Part shown: positions 39,701 to 59,739 of the stretch, one piece after another
Position numbering within the stretch: the stretch's first letter is position 1
Layout: every line of letters begins with the position of its first letter
NCBI RefSeq assembly: GCF_019097595.1
Contig: NC_080726.1
Span: 10,142,205 to 10,206,204, forward strand
Length of the DNA: 64,000 bases
Direction of reading: 5' to 3'
Source of the DNA: Hemibagrus wyckioides
Lineage: Eukaryota; Chordata; Actinopteri; Siluriformes; Bagridae
Notes under the pieces: model-generated
Databases searched by the model: none
Seen by the model: only the letters and a program-made list of their open reading frames with translations
What the model was told of the DNA's origin: nothing
Program-made: the position numbers and the translations under genes

Positions 39701-42700
39701 TTCAAGATTATCTACAGACGCTATGCTGGTCTGTACTTCTGTATCTGTGTGGACGTTACTGACAATAACCTGGCCTACCTGGAGGGCATTCATAACTTTG
39801 TGGAGGTAAGTCTTACATCAGTGCTCAGCTCTTTCTCTTTGCCTGACTTCAGAAACCATCTTCTGTGCCTCAGAAGTTTCAAACATGTTACATATTCATG
39901 TTACAACATAAAACGAAGAGAAGAAGAATAAAGCAGGGCTGAAGTGAATTGCACAAAACCAGATATGATGCAGAATTGTTTACCTCAGTGCTGACGAAAC
40001 ATGGTAGCGTCTCACTACAGATTTAAGCGGCGCAGCTTAGTCTGAATGTACAGTTCCTATGAAAACGCTGGGGATGCGAAAGCTCTTATGTGGACTGAAG
40101 AAGCGCATTGGCGGTACCGAATCTGTAGGAGATGGTTTAATATCAGAAATGTGATGTGAGCGCAACTCGTACACGGGTCTGCAATCCTTCAGGAAGTAAA
40201 TTAACCTGTGCATGTGTTGTCGTCATTAGTTTTCATAACTTACATATACTATGAGAGGTGAATTGCCTTACTGCGCGAAAGGTGAGTCGGACCACAGCAG
40301 ATACCGGATTAGACGAATGTCGAAGCTTAAATGAATTCTGTAGCACTCTAATAGAGCTGCACAGTGTAGAAAAGTGTATATATATGGCCACAAACATGAT
40401 GATCTGCCTCACAATGCATTTAACACCATGAGAATGGATAAAATGATGAAGGTTAACTTCACTTAATATTAAATTCACAATTCTTTTGACCTTTCCTTCA
40501 TCATTTCCCTTCCTTCAACCGTATAAATCTTTTAAACAGACGAAGATCGCCCTTTAGTCACAGTGATCAAATGTTAATTTTTTAAATGCTAATTTTAAGC
40601 AAACTGAATCATTCAGTACGCCAGCGGCAGTATGCAACCAAACACCAGTTCAACATATGAATGATGGAGGTGATTAAAAGTCCATTAAAAAAAAAAAACA
40701 AGCTCTAACTTCAACCAATTAACAACAAACTTCTCATTATTGCAATCAATTATTTTCCAAACTTTTTGATTCATTTTACAATTTTAGGCAAAGCTGTGAT
40801 TAAAGCTTGGCATTGACTGATTTATTAAAATTGAATTGTAGATTTGAATTACATGCAACGCCACAGTTTTATCAAATCACCAGCATGAAACTCTCTCTGT
40901 AACCACACAGACTGATCTAAGTGCTCGTTTGTGGCTGATATTGCAGTAATGATTTAAGATATAAAACATCGTGTTGGGCTAATGTGCATTATGAGCGTGT
41001 TTCCGCATTTGTATCAATGCTGTGCAAGTGAGTGAATCCACTGTCCAGCGGTTTAAGAGCACAGTGACCTGGAATGCTGGCGCTTCCTCTGTCCTCTGTA
41101 CACGACTCCCAGATCTCTTCCCCCATTCCACTTGTCCTATAATAACCTTTACTCGTGACTTGTTTTATTTATTTATTTATTTATTTTTAATACAGCTGTG
41201 GACTTCACAAGCTACCATTACACTTCCTATTGAATTTAATGATTTTAATCTAAATCTCAGTATCTCAAAAAGTAGATACAATGCCTATAAGTAAGGTGAT
41301 CAGATTAGCCTTAATGTGTTATGGGGAAAAAGTGGAAGGTTCAGAAATATAAAGTTATCCCATCCTTGGGGGTTGGGGTCAGAGCACAGGGTCAGCCATG
41401 ATGCAGCACCCCTGGAGCAGGGTGGGTTGGGGACCTTGCTCAAGGGCCCAGTGGTGCCAGCTTGGCTGTGTTCCGGTCAACAACCCAGAGCCAGAAATAT
41501 AAAGCAATAATAAAGAGTGATATATTTAATAATAGTAATATAAAGTGCTGAAGTGTGTTAAAATTGAGGTCATTTCTTACTATGATTCTCTCCATTTGAC
41601 AGGTCTTAAACGAATATTTCCACAATGTGTGCGAGTTAGACTTGGTCTTCAATTTCTACAAGGTGAGTACAAAACCCCGCCACAGCCTACTGCACACTAA
41701 AAATGGGAAAAATGGGATATTCACATTTCCAGGATGATGCCGAGATGAAGAAACTGAGCATTCTAGAAACTAAGGAAAATGAAAAAACATAGCATAGGAT
41801 TACCATGGCAACATGATGTATAATTACAACAATCATACAGTTAAGCACATGCACATCATTTCAGCTTGGAGGAGGCTTTATATAAAGAGAAAACTGTAAG
41901 CAATTAAGAAGAGCCTGCGATAATTGCGTTCAGCTTCTCCACTGCTAATTGCCTGATTGTATTTTTAAAAACTGCGGCAAGAGCGATAAAGAAAATGTAG
42001 TGGCGAAAATTAGCCTGTCTGCTCATAATTACAATTCTCACATCTGGTCAGACGCTGAAGGACTTCACATCATATCACGGTGTGTTGTGTTGGATTGGAA
42101 GCACTCGTCTGAGCCTGATCTGACAGACTGCGGTTTCTCTTACTGAAATATGTCTTAGAAAAAATATAATAGGGGTGGGTGATAAAAAAAAAAAATCATA
42201 TCATATATGATTATTAATAGTCCAGGTGTGAATAACATCAGCTCTGGATATAATTCAGTTTTAATATGCACTCGTTCTGACATGGTATTGTTTCTATAGT
42301 AACAGTCCATAAACAGGGACTTGTATGGGGGACACTGTACATAATCTAACACTAAAAACAGTGACTATTTAAACAGTGTTAATTAGCAGGGGGAAAGTCC
42401 TTGATATAGTGAAGTTTCTGTTTCTCAGTAACATGACAAGCTGTGGGTTTTAGTCTTATAAACATATTCATTTATGCCAAGAGAGAGGAGAGAAAAAAAA
42501 GAGGCTGACGAGGGGGAAAGCTGGTTAATAGCTCTTATAAATCTCTTCAAATCTGAGTGATAACAGGAACTAACTTGCTTCTTGAACATTTATTTATAAT
42601 TATAAATGAGTTGTTTAATGTTTTATTAATAAATAAATGTTACAGTTGGTAATTTGATGATGTATAAGAGGAATAAAAACACTTTAGAATATATATTCAC

Positions 42701-43534
42701 ACACCGATCAGACATAACATTATGACCACCTGCCTAATATTTGTGTTGGTCCCCCTTTTGCTGCCAAAACAGCCCTGACCCTTCATGCACTGTGTATTCT
42801 GACACCTTTCTATCAGAACCAGCATTAACTTCTTTAGCAATCTGAGCAACAGTAGCTCGTCTGGTGGATCGGATCACACGGGCCAGCCTTCGCTCCCCAC
42901 GTGCATTAATGAGCTTTGGCCACCCATGACCCTGTCACCGGTTCACCACCGTTCCTTCCTTGGACCACTTTTGATAGATACAGACCACTACAGACCGGGA
43001 ACACCCCACAAGAGCCGCAGTTTTGGAGATGCTCTGATCCAGTGGTCTAGCCATCACAATTTGGTTCTTGTCAAACTCGCTCAAATCCTTACGCTTGCCC
43101 ATTTTTCCTGCTTCTAACATCAACTTTGAGGACATAATGTTCACTTGCTGCCTAATATATAAACATATACAGTACATATAATGTCTGTGTGTGTGTGTAT
43201 GTATGTATGTATGTATGTATGTATATATATGTATGTATGTATGTATGTGTGTGCATAATGTGAATTATTTTATTGGGTTCGCAGCTGCAGGGGACCGTAT
43301 GATGATTTCAGTCTGTACAGGTGGTGTTATTGAAATATTTGTAATGTTAGCATGTAATGTGCTGTCTCCTCCAGACGATGACTTGCTATATTTTGTGCAA
43401 ACCTGTGTCTTGTTTTCATCTCTCTCTCTCAGGTGTACACGGTAGTAGACGAAATGTTCCTGGCTGGAGAGATTCGAGAAACGAGCCAGACAAAGGTCCT
43501 GAAGCAGCTGCTCATGCTGCAGTCACTAGAGTAG
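36787..43534 (+). CDS. ap2s1: AP-2 complex subunit sigma (adaptor-related protein complex 2 sigma 1), five exons, complete
   Basis: Joining 36787-36789, 37212-37361, 39692-39805, 41603-41662 and 43433-43534 gives a 142-codon frame ending in TAG, the usual length of this family. All four introns are GT/AG and lie between codons. The protein is the small sigma2 chain of the AP-2 tetramer, which links clathrin to the plasma membrane and binds acidic dileucine cargo signals. It is a single longin-like small-adaptin domain starting [15 protein letters not shown]. Arg15, the residue altered in human familial hypocalciuric hypercalcaemia type 3, is present, as are Val88 and Leu103 of the dileucine pocket. 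Residue 83 is Gly (YLEGIHNF), where I recall Ala in mammals. The C-terminus [11 protein letters not shown] matches the family. The gene converges on RAB4B. No broken codon is seen, so it should be functional. Confidence 0.97.
37212..37361 (+). CDS. ap2s1: ap2s1 coding exon 2 (residues 2-51)
   Basis: 150 nt, 50 codons. It is preceded by a T-rich tract ending ttgtag and followed by gtaatg. It encodes the first beta strands and helix of the longin-like fold, including Arg15, and ends TNFVE. Confidence 0.97.
37618..37883. mobile_element. MITE-like nonautonomous DNA element in ap2s1 intron 2
   Basis: The ends are inverted repeats of nearly 60 bp, with about ten mismatches. The left end begins TGTCACTACACGATCCGTAC; the right end read backwards begins TGTAACTACTCGATCCGTAC. 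The CpG-rich termini stand out in an AT-rich intron. The 266-bp body has no transposase. A target-site duplication is not clear in the AT-rich flanks (aataat on both sides, offset uncertain), so I do not assign a superfamily. Confidence 0.8.
38547..38572. repeat. 10-bp inverted repeat of octamer-like sites, ap2s1 intron 2
   Basis: aaaatgcaaa, a 6-nt loop, then tttgcatttt. Both arms contain ATGCAAA, the core of POU-factor octamer sites. A further aaatgaaaatgcaaa lies near 38994. Functional meaning unknown. Confidence 0.6.
39692..39805 (+). CDS. ap2s1: ap2s1 coding exon 3 (residues 52-89)
   Basis: 114 nt, 38 codons, acceptor caccacag and donor gtaagt. It encodes [20 protein letters not shown] and the following [18 protein letters not shown]. 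Val88 of the dileucine pocket is the next-to-last residue. Gly83 is a possible lineage-specific change. Confidence 0.97.
41342..41504 (-). mobile_element. tRNA-type SINE with perfect 13-bp target-site duplication, ap2s1 intron 3
   Basis: The motif cagaaatataaag occurs exactly at 41342-41354 and 41492-41504, bracketing a 137-bp body. On the minus strand the body reads gctctgggtt ... gggcccttgagcaaggtccc ... gctgaccctgtgctctgacc, the conserved core of a widespread fish SINE. The intact duplication shows target-primed insertion and suggests a fairly young event. Confidence 0.82.
41603..41662 (+). CDS. ap2s1: ap2s1 coding exon 4 (residues 90-109)
   Basis: 60 nt, 20 codons, acceptor tttgacag and donor gtgagt. 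It encodes [20 protein letters not shown], including Leu103 of the cargo pocket. Confidence 0.97.
42702..43160 (-). mobile_element. Deleted Tc1/mariner-type element, ap2s1 intron 4
   Basis: The left end caccgatcagacataacattatgaccac is the terminal repeat of a common fish Tc1-like element. After about 80 bp the sequence jumps (near 42781) to a point late in the element, so most of the transposase is gone. The N-terminal helix-turn-helix is left on the minus strand from about 43102 ([20 protein letters not shown] ... [11 protein letters not shown]). The right terminal repeat is missing. Not mobile on its own. Confidence 0.85.
43185..43254. repeat. (TG)n(TATG)n compound microsatellite, ap2s1 intron 4
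   Basis: TG repeat, then TATG units with a short (TA)n interruption, just outside the deleted Tc1 element. Confidence 0.9.
43433..43534 (+). CDS. ap2s1: ap2s1 coding exon 5 (residues 110-142 and stop)
   Basis: 102 nt including TAG. The acceptor is ctctctctctcag, with a strong pyrimidine tract. It encodes [20 protein letters not shown] and then [13 protein letters not shown], the conserved C-terminal helices. Confidence 0.97.
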   Translation: MYTVVDEMFLAGEIRETSQTKVLKQLLMLQSLE

Positions 43535-43645
43535 AGACGTCACTGAATCGCAGCCATACACCACCACCATAGCAGCAGAAGCAGCAGGATCCTCTAGAAC
43601 CTGCTGAAAGCCAGTCTATATTATTTCTGTGTATAGATGTTGTCA

Positions 43646-43726
<81 letters not shown>

Positions 43727-45010
43727 CCCAACATTTCAACCTCTTAAGGCTGTGCTATGTAAGACTTTGAGAGTGAGTGTTTAACAGCTTTATAATGCTG
43801 AGAGAGATGACTGAATGCAGTTGAAAAATGAATAGTCAGTTATGAAAGCTTGTACCTGATTTCTTTAATTGCCCTTTCATACATTCAGGTGTTTGAACAG
43901 TAGCCTTGTTTCATTTAAGACCCAATTCAGTAATCCACTGACTAGGAGTATAAATGTTGTAAAAGCCTCATAACACCTTACCTAGTAAAAAAAACCTGCA
44001 GTTTTTAAGTCAAAACTGCACTGCCTATTTTGTTCTTTTGCTGTTTTTTGGTGCATTCAGTTTATAATTCAATGAATTTCAAGAATGGACATGCAATTTC
44101 TGAGGCCTCTGTAGTCGGGATTGTCTCTAAAAATGACTCCATGCCCATTAACCCATTAACACTATACTGCTGAATAACCAGCCTGATACATAAAACCAAT
44201 GATGGAACTGGAATTTCTGAGAAAATGTGAGAGACCTCTATACACTAGTATGTGTTAAAAGGGAAAAAAAGAAACGTTCAGATTAACCCCAACAGTTCGG
44301 GGAATTGTTTTTTTTGTATACACCCTCTATATATATATCTCCATGTATTTTAGCTTAGTCATGCAGTCTGAAACTAAGAGCTTCATTCCAGAAAGCGAAC
44401 AGCTCTCTGACTTTGCTTAGTTACCAGTACCAACATGCACACAGTCAAACCCAAACTGTTCAGCGTTAGCCTACTGGCTATATGAGCATCTAAGACACCT
44501 TGAAGAAGTTGAGCTATTAGCCGTAATTGTGGCATGTTGGCTGAGTGAACAAAGGCAGACAGTGATGGGGAGCTTGTAGAGCCAGCAAGGCTGAACAGAT
44601 CTTACAGCACTCGCAGGAAAAATACACAACAAAAGACCGCATCTACTTTTTATCTCCAAATTCTGTGGCTCTGCTCCCAACTAGTGCTTCCATAGCAACA
44701 GCTCTGGCCAGCCTTGAGCCACATTGGACTGGTTTTCTGGATTCTGGTTAAGCTTAGACCTGGACATTTACATGCAAGAAATGATCATTCCTTAGCTCTG
44801 GTTTAGGCTTAATCAGAATCTGTGTTTCTGCACCATTAAATGTTTAAAGTTTTTAATCTGTCTTCATTGTTGTCAATTTCATTGTTTTTGTTTTCATCTG
44901 GAAATATATAATGCACTTGTCTTTGTGAGATTGAGGAGTGAAGGTAATGTGTTTTTATTCCCTTTTGTTCAGATCAATATGTACTCATAAAAAGGAACAA
45001 GAAATAAAAG
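43535..45010 (+). other. ap2s1: Probable ap2s1 3' UTR with poly(A) signal at 45003-45008
   Basis: After the TAG there is no further coding sequence. The first strong AATAAA on the plus strand that I see is at 45003-45008, in an A-rich context, with a GT- and T-rich stretch 15-45 nt downstream. That fits the cleavage rules and would give a 3' UTR near 1.47 kb. ATTAAA at about 44835 could serve an earlier site. The UTR would include a long (AT)n tract at 43651-43721. Confidence 0.45.
43651..43721. repeat. (AT)n microsatellite in the ap2s1 3' UTR
   Basis: About 70 nt of uninterrupted alternating TA lie 120 nt past the ap2s1 stop codon. This is self-complementary DNA and RNA, and likely to vary in length between individuals. 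Confidence 0.95.
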
Positions 45011-46588
45011 TAAGAAAATTAGGTGTTCTTGATTTTTTTTTTTTTGGATGTTGGATTGAAGCATATTTTAAAATCCATTTTGATTACATTACCAATGACA
45101 AATGATTTATCCAGAGTATGGAATCTGGAAAAGGGAGGTTTACCACTTTTGTTGTGCTGTAACGCCACCTACTGGTGAAGGGCGGAGTTAAATATCGGTC
45201 AGCTGAGGTCAAGCTTAAAAAGGGTGGGTAGGATAAAATGCATGATATGAACCAAATAATTACTTAATATCTGAAACTAATTTAGTCGCTTCTTATTAAA
45301 GCATCCCATGTGAATTCAAGACAAAGATTTTTGAGCAACATTAATTCAGTACAAATGAGGGCACCCCAACTCAAACATTTACAGCCATTAAAAAATAGTT
45401 TTGTGTAATGTGTTTGTATAAAGCCAGTTTCTGAACATTATATATATTATATTTTCTAAAAGATGTCACCTGAGGATTTTTTTCCATGTCATATTTATTT
45501 ATAATTAAGGCTAAATGAAGCTAATTTAAAAGAAGCTGCACACTGAAACTGTGACTAAACTCAAAGTCTTTATTTTCTTTTGCTTTAATGGAAAGTTATG
45601 TATGGGGGGTCATATTACTTAAGTGTAGACGTGTGTACAAGACTGTTTGATTTTAATCCAACTGCCTATAATAGTTTCTTATAATATTTTTAAGAATAGA
45701 AATTTTAATAAATAATTCAGACTGTGACTAAGATAAAGCAACAACTGATAACTGATTAAATTACCCCCAGAGTTGTGCAAGTGCCACAAATGGCATGAAA
45801 AAAAAAGGGACAAGAAACGTACTCGGTATGTGACATAAAAAAACAAGCAAACTTTACTTAGAATTGTTAAACCTTAAAATTTAACAGCACCCTCCCCCAA
45901 AACAATCCATTAGACAAGTTCAATATTATTTACATCAGGGATGATTCAGATATACAGTATTTATGGGTGAACAAAAACCACACTGGTTGCTAAGCAACAC
46001 ACGAGTTTCTGCAGTGAATGAGCAAGTCTTTAAACTCCAGAGTGAAGACAGATGTAGTCAAAGACACTGCTGACAAAATCAACAAAAATAATTTTTTGGT
46101 TAGCAGTAATATGTGTTTAGCATATAGCCCATGCTGTTTGAGCCATGTATCTTTATATTTAATTTACAAGAAAATGATCTGCCAAAGCATGTGTGCCAAT
46201 TTACTGTTGAGAAATGCTGTTCGTCAAGTGGTTTGTCGTCAGTAAATGCCCAGCTATAGCACTACATCATTTCAGAACAGGTTGAGCAGAAATGAAATAG
46301 ACCCCCTTTGAAAGATTTCTACCCCTCAAGTGAACCGAGGCAAAGTGAGACTTCAATTAAAACGGCTCGCATTTTGCATTTCACTATCTTCACTAAAGTA
46401 CCTCATATAACACTAGTATCGGAATTCTAGACCATTGAAATTGTGCTGGACTAAACTCGATCCTTATTTAAGTAAGGAATGATTACTTCTTATAATAAAT
46501 TGTCACTATATAGCAATTAGATTACTGCAAATTTTACAATTCTATTGGTACAGTATATATTAACAGTCAAAAGTGCACTTGCAGAGAG

Positions 46589-46635
<47 letters not shown>

Positions 46636-48264
46636 AGAACAAGAACCTGCACATCACAGAGACAATATTTAAAACACAGAAGCTGAAAAAAGGATCGGTG
46701 TGTGTGTGTGAGAGGAGGAACAAACAAATCTAACCATTCCCCTGGTTGAGTGTCTTGGTGAAATCATCTGGCCTTGTGAAAATGATGTCTGGTTTTTTTG
46801 GTTGCGTGATGAAATTAGCACGCAGGTCAAAGAGCCTCCTAAATCTTTTGGGATTGTATTATTCTTAATTTCAGTGCACAAAAAAACAAAAACATATTTC
46901 CTAGCATTGTACTTTCACATTAGAGTGCTATATTTTGGGGCAATGTTACAGTTTGGAGACATATAGGACATCAAACTGTTTTTCTATTTAAGTATAAATC
47001 AATAAAATATAATAAAATCTATTCTATATCCAGTTGGTCACACAGACAGATACATTAGATAATAATGCACCCAGTGCAAAGCGTTTTCTGCAGGTTAAAA
47101 TGTTAGCGTGAAAACCTACAAAAGCCAATTTGCAGTGAATCACTGATATGCACTAGATAAGGATCACCAACAATTCTGGAGGCGCAGATCAACCATCTTC
47201 CCTTTTGTGCTTAGAGTTCTCAGCTGCAACTGCTTTTCATTTTAGGTGCATAGGTGACACAATGATCTATAGGAAACAGATTTATACAAGGCTTAGCCTA
47301 CATTTACTGCACCAGCACTAAATACACAGATTGTACCATATGAGCAAGATCATCTCAAAGCCGGGGCAAGGGTGCAGTATTCATGGAAACGGTAAACTTT
47401 CTCCAAAACTGGTCTGTGCACATAGAATAACTAGTTTAGCCTGGCTCCAACCAGCCACCCTGTTGACACTGTTAATATCTCCTAACATCTGTATAAGCCT
47501 TAATTTGAACAGGGGATACGCAAGTCAACTAATGCGCTGATGTCGGTGACACTGAATGAAATATAGAGAATGTTATCATCTACGCTTCAGACCAGTGCAC
47601 AGAGATTAGGCTGATGACTATTTACTCTACATGAACAATGTGAGTGTGTTTGTGTTTATATACACACACAAGAATCACAGGATAAGGTTAAATCTGCAAG
47701 AATCCTCCACACCACCTTTACCATCCCTCTACTTTATCAGAGGTGCCTTTCCATGACCGCCAAGCCACTTGCAAAGCTCAGTGGTTGCAGATTGAGGGTG
47801 CAGATGGACTTCATAAAAAGTGATCCAGATGTTTCTAGGTGTCTCAGCAGGTTTGAGGAGGAAACAACGACACCCAGACACACCTGGAGCTGAGAGAGAG
47901 AGAGAGACACACAAGTCCTGACATGGGAAAATGAAAACCAACACAGAGAAGTGAAAACAGTCCTTCTGAAGAGGCTAAACATTGGGCGGTTTCTTATTTT
48001 TATATCATATCTACTCTGAATTACAATATCTAGCAAATTTACTGGTCTTTGTAACATTTGAGCAAAATAATAATTATTAAACAAAATCTAACAACACTTC
48101 TAACCACTAAAGCTAATAACAACAGCTTTTATGGAATATTTCAACAAAACAAAAACATTTTGATTGCTTAGCATGATGCTATGCTATGACGCTGGGTGTC
48201 AAGGACTGTGACCTGACCTGAAGCAGGAGAGGTTGTGTGCGGGGAGAGGGAGTGTGTCCCATCC
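45011..48264. other. Region between the 3' ends of ap2s1 and rab4b
   Basis: It holds the rab4b 3' UTR, whose end I cannot fix. The first good minus-strand AATAAA I noticed is near 45570-45575, giving an unusually long 2.7-kb UTR; a variant signal nearer the stop may be used. Also holds (GA)n at 46591-46633. No other gene is seen. Confidence 0.4.
46591..46633. repeat. (GA)n microsatellite
   Basis: Forty-three nt of GA between the two convergent genes. It generates spurious Arg-Glu and Ser-Leu frames. Confidence 0.95.
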
Positions 48265-56708
<8,444 letters not shown>

Positions 56709-56940
56709 GGCGACCACACGTTTAACCCGAGGTGTAGTCAACGGCGTGGCGACAGCTTTTTCCTCCCAAACTACTCAGTTGTCACTCCGTTTCACGGCAC
56801 TCAGTCTCCAATGACGTTAGCCACCAGGCTAGCTACTTTCCTCTACCGCCACACCGCTTCCTGTTTTACAACAAGCAGAGAGCGTCCGCACGTCGAGTTG
56901 CGTCATCACGCACGTCTTCAAGCTGACTCGGAAATCAGTT
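56709..56940 (-). promoter_or_regulatory. rab4b: Probable rab4b promoter and 5' UTR
   Basis: CpG dinucleotides are much denser here than in the surrounding DNA, and the stretch abuts the start exon. CRE/ATF-like tgacgt lies at about 56812 and tgcgtcatcacgcacgtc near 56908, with an ETS-like cgcttcctg near 56854. No TATA box is evident. A large palindromic transposon begins at 56962, so the compact promoter is probably confined to this stretch. Confidence 0.5.
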
Positions 56941-56961
56941 CAGACATCATTTCAGGAAACT

Positions 56962-57795
56962 TACACTAGGTTGCCAAAAGTTTTGCGACATCCCTCCAAA
57001 TCGTTGAATTCAGGTGTTGTTTTTCAAGGGTTGGGCTTGGCCCATTAGTTCCTGAAAGGAACTCTTAATGCTTCAGCATACCAAGACATTTTGGACAATT
57101 TCATGCTCCCTACTTTGTGGGAACAGTTTGGGGATGACCCCTTCCTGTTCCAACATGACTGCACACCAGTGCACAAAGCAAGGTCCATAAAGACATGGAT
57201 GAGCGAGTTTGGTGTGGAGGAACTGTTCCTGACAGAACATATTTGGGATGAATTAGAGTGGAGACTGCGAGCCAGGTCTTCTCGTCCAACATTGTCTGAC
57301 CTCACAAATGCGCTTCTAGTGGAATGGTCAAAAATTCCCATAAAACACAGTCCTAAACCTTGTGGAAAGCCTTCCCAGAAGAGTTGAAGCTGTTATAGCT
57401 GCAAAGGGTGGGCCAACTCCATATTACAATCATGTGCATGTAAAGGCAGACGTCCCAGTTTTGGCCTGGCTCGCAGTCTCTGCTCTAATCCATCCCAAAG
57501 GTGTTCTATCGGGTTGAAGTCAGGACTCTGTGCAGGCCAGTCAAGTTCCTCCACACCAAACTCACTCATCCATGTCTTTATGGTCCTTGCTTTGTGCACT
57601 GGTGTGCAGTCATGTTGGAACAGGAAAAGGCCATCCTACAAAGTTGGGAACATGAAATTGTCCAAAATGTCTTGTTATGCTGAAGCATTAAGAGTTTCTT
57701 TCACTGGAACTAAGGGGTCAAGCCCAACCCCTGAAAAACAACACCTGAATTCAATGATTTGGAGGGGTGTCCCAAAACATTTAGCAATATATGTC
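56962..57795. mobile_element. Large palindromic Tc1 derivative about 250 bp upstream of rab4b
   Basis: Same family as 54253-54880, but more symmetrical. The left arm (56962-57285) and right arm (57462-57795) are inverted copies of more than 300 bp around a spacer of about 175 bp. Both arms carry the transposase C-terminus. On the plus strand (left arm) it reads SIKTWMSEFGVEEL ... EHIWDELE; on the minus strand (right arm) it reads TIKTWMSEFGVEELDWPAQS ... EHLWDGLE. There is no N-terminal DNA-binding domain. The arms should form a long hairpin. Confidence 0.82.
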
Positions 57796-59550
57796 AATTT
57801 CATCACTCTCAGTCCTGTGAAACACTACCTGGGATCTTTACACATAGTCCCAGAGCCAGAGTTTGATTTACACTGTCTATTTTATGCAAACATTTTAAAA
57901 TTGTAATGAGCAAAACGAGGCTTTAAATTAATCGAATCATTTAGTTCTGCACACTGAAAAGATCAGATCTTTTACACACGATTAAAGTCACGTTTTATTT
58001 TGTTATAATGTTACATTGAACATATCAATACAGGCTGATTGTATTAACAATAAAACAATACAGTGATAATACATTTGTTAAAAAAAACATACAAACAAAC
58101 TATATCTGATATTTAAATTCTTTAATATATCTGATATTTATAATTCTATAGCATCATTTGGACCTACAAAAGTTAATCCTAATAGTGGAGACGATAACAA
58201 ACTCTCACACCACAGAGCATTTAAACAGATAAGAAAAATGGACATAAGTTGCTTAAATTTGACCAAAGATTGAGCACAATATTGAACATATGCATTGAGT
58301 TGCTGTTTTGTGTTGCTCATATATTCACTTTATCAGCATGTTATCAAAGAGAGATGTCATTCAGCAACCTGGACAAGGTGTTTGCTGTACCTGACCTGAT
58401 GTTCTGTCCTGCTGTGTAAATTCAGTTCAATATAAAAATGCAAAACATGCAGGCTTTCGCCACACAGACATAACACAGAGATAAGAATAAAGGAACATGG
58501 AAATCAAGCTTTGTTTTTGAAATGCAATGCAAGCATGAATGCACTTGTTCTAAAGGATATCAGGTGAGCAATATGTTTGTCTTCCATTAGTTCGCCACAT
58601 GGTGGCAGTTAAAGCATTGAAAATTGTTCTTTTTCCCAACACAGAGAGGGAGGGGAGAGAGAGAGAGAGATCTACATTACTATCTCCATCTCTCTGAGTC
58701 CTGAAATTCCCCTGCAATCCCAAAGCTCAAAACCCCAAAGAGTTTGAGAAGGAAGCATTGAGTCATTTGTGGGAGCAATGAGCTGTATTATTATTATGTA
58801 ATATTACAATGATAATTTCATCAAATGCAATAATGATTCTAAAAAAAAGTCTCCCAAGATAACAGACCCTCCTGACAATTGAACTAAAATGTACAGTATC
58901 TATGTTGGATTGTGATAAAAATTGCCTAGCCCCATTTTGTCTTTTTAATTAGAGCAGATTAAACACATGGGTGGAATTCTTTCTTCACTAAACTTTTTCC
59001 TTATGCTGCTTATCAAAATTACTGTGTGAGGATGACAAAGAAACTGATCTGCTGTTATTTCTTTATCCTTGCCTCATTCTTCTCACTCCCCCCTCTCTCT
59101 CTCTCACAACACACACACACACACACACAAATCTTCAGAACTCCCGTCATGCAGTATTGCCTGGGGCAACAGGTGATAAATTACAGAGCCCTCTACCACT
59201 ATCTCTGTGGTTTCCTCCCTATCTTTGTTCTCATGAGACAAACCCCCCTCCCCAAACCCCTTTAGTTATTTTTAAAAGCTCTTTTTTGTCTCAGAGATTA
59301 AAAGGAGGAGGAAGCTTCGTGTGAGGGCAAGGATGTTTTCTTAAGGTTGTCTAAACTATGAATAAAGCAAAAGAGGGGTGCTTTCGCTGTGGCCTCCTAC
59401 TCTGGCATAGAGACCAAACCCATACGTTACAAGGCTGTTACACCTTAGGGCTGATATTGTTTAGACTGCAGAGAAGCCTAGCAGTTGGCCTTGGACACAC
59501 TCGTTAACATAGGAGACAGATTAGGGTTAAGTGGAGTCTAATTCTGAATT

Positions 59551-59576
59551 GCACACACACACACACACACACACAC
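59551..59576. repeat. (CA)n microsatellite
   Basis: Twenty-six nt of CA repeat. A shorter one lies at about 59109-59130. Confidence 0.9.
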
Positions 59577-59739
59577 TATCAGCACATATATACGCAGGAA
59601 TGAGAGGCATGTCGGGACATGTAGCTTAAATGACCTCATAGAAGAAATGAAAAATGAAGACAGAACGTGTGTTTGGGGCATTGAGTTAACTCCAAAATGA
59701 TGGCGCTAAAGCAATGAATCATTTTCCAACTTGAATCAG

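Noticed and set aside
43512..43739. Frame with a long Tyr-Ile repeat
   Set aside because: It is the translated (AT)n tract in the ap2s1 3' UTR.
45570..45575. Minus-strand AATAAA as the rab4b poly(A) site
   Set aside because: It would need a 2.7-kb 3' UTR, and several variant signals lie nearer the stop. Kept only as a possibility.
46517..46733. Frames on both strands with Ser-Leu or Arg-Glu repeats
   Set aside because: They are produced by the (GA)n microsatellite.
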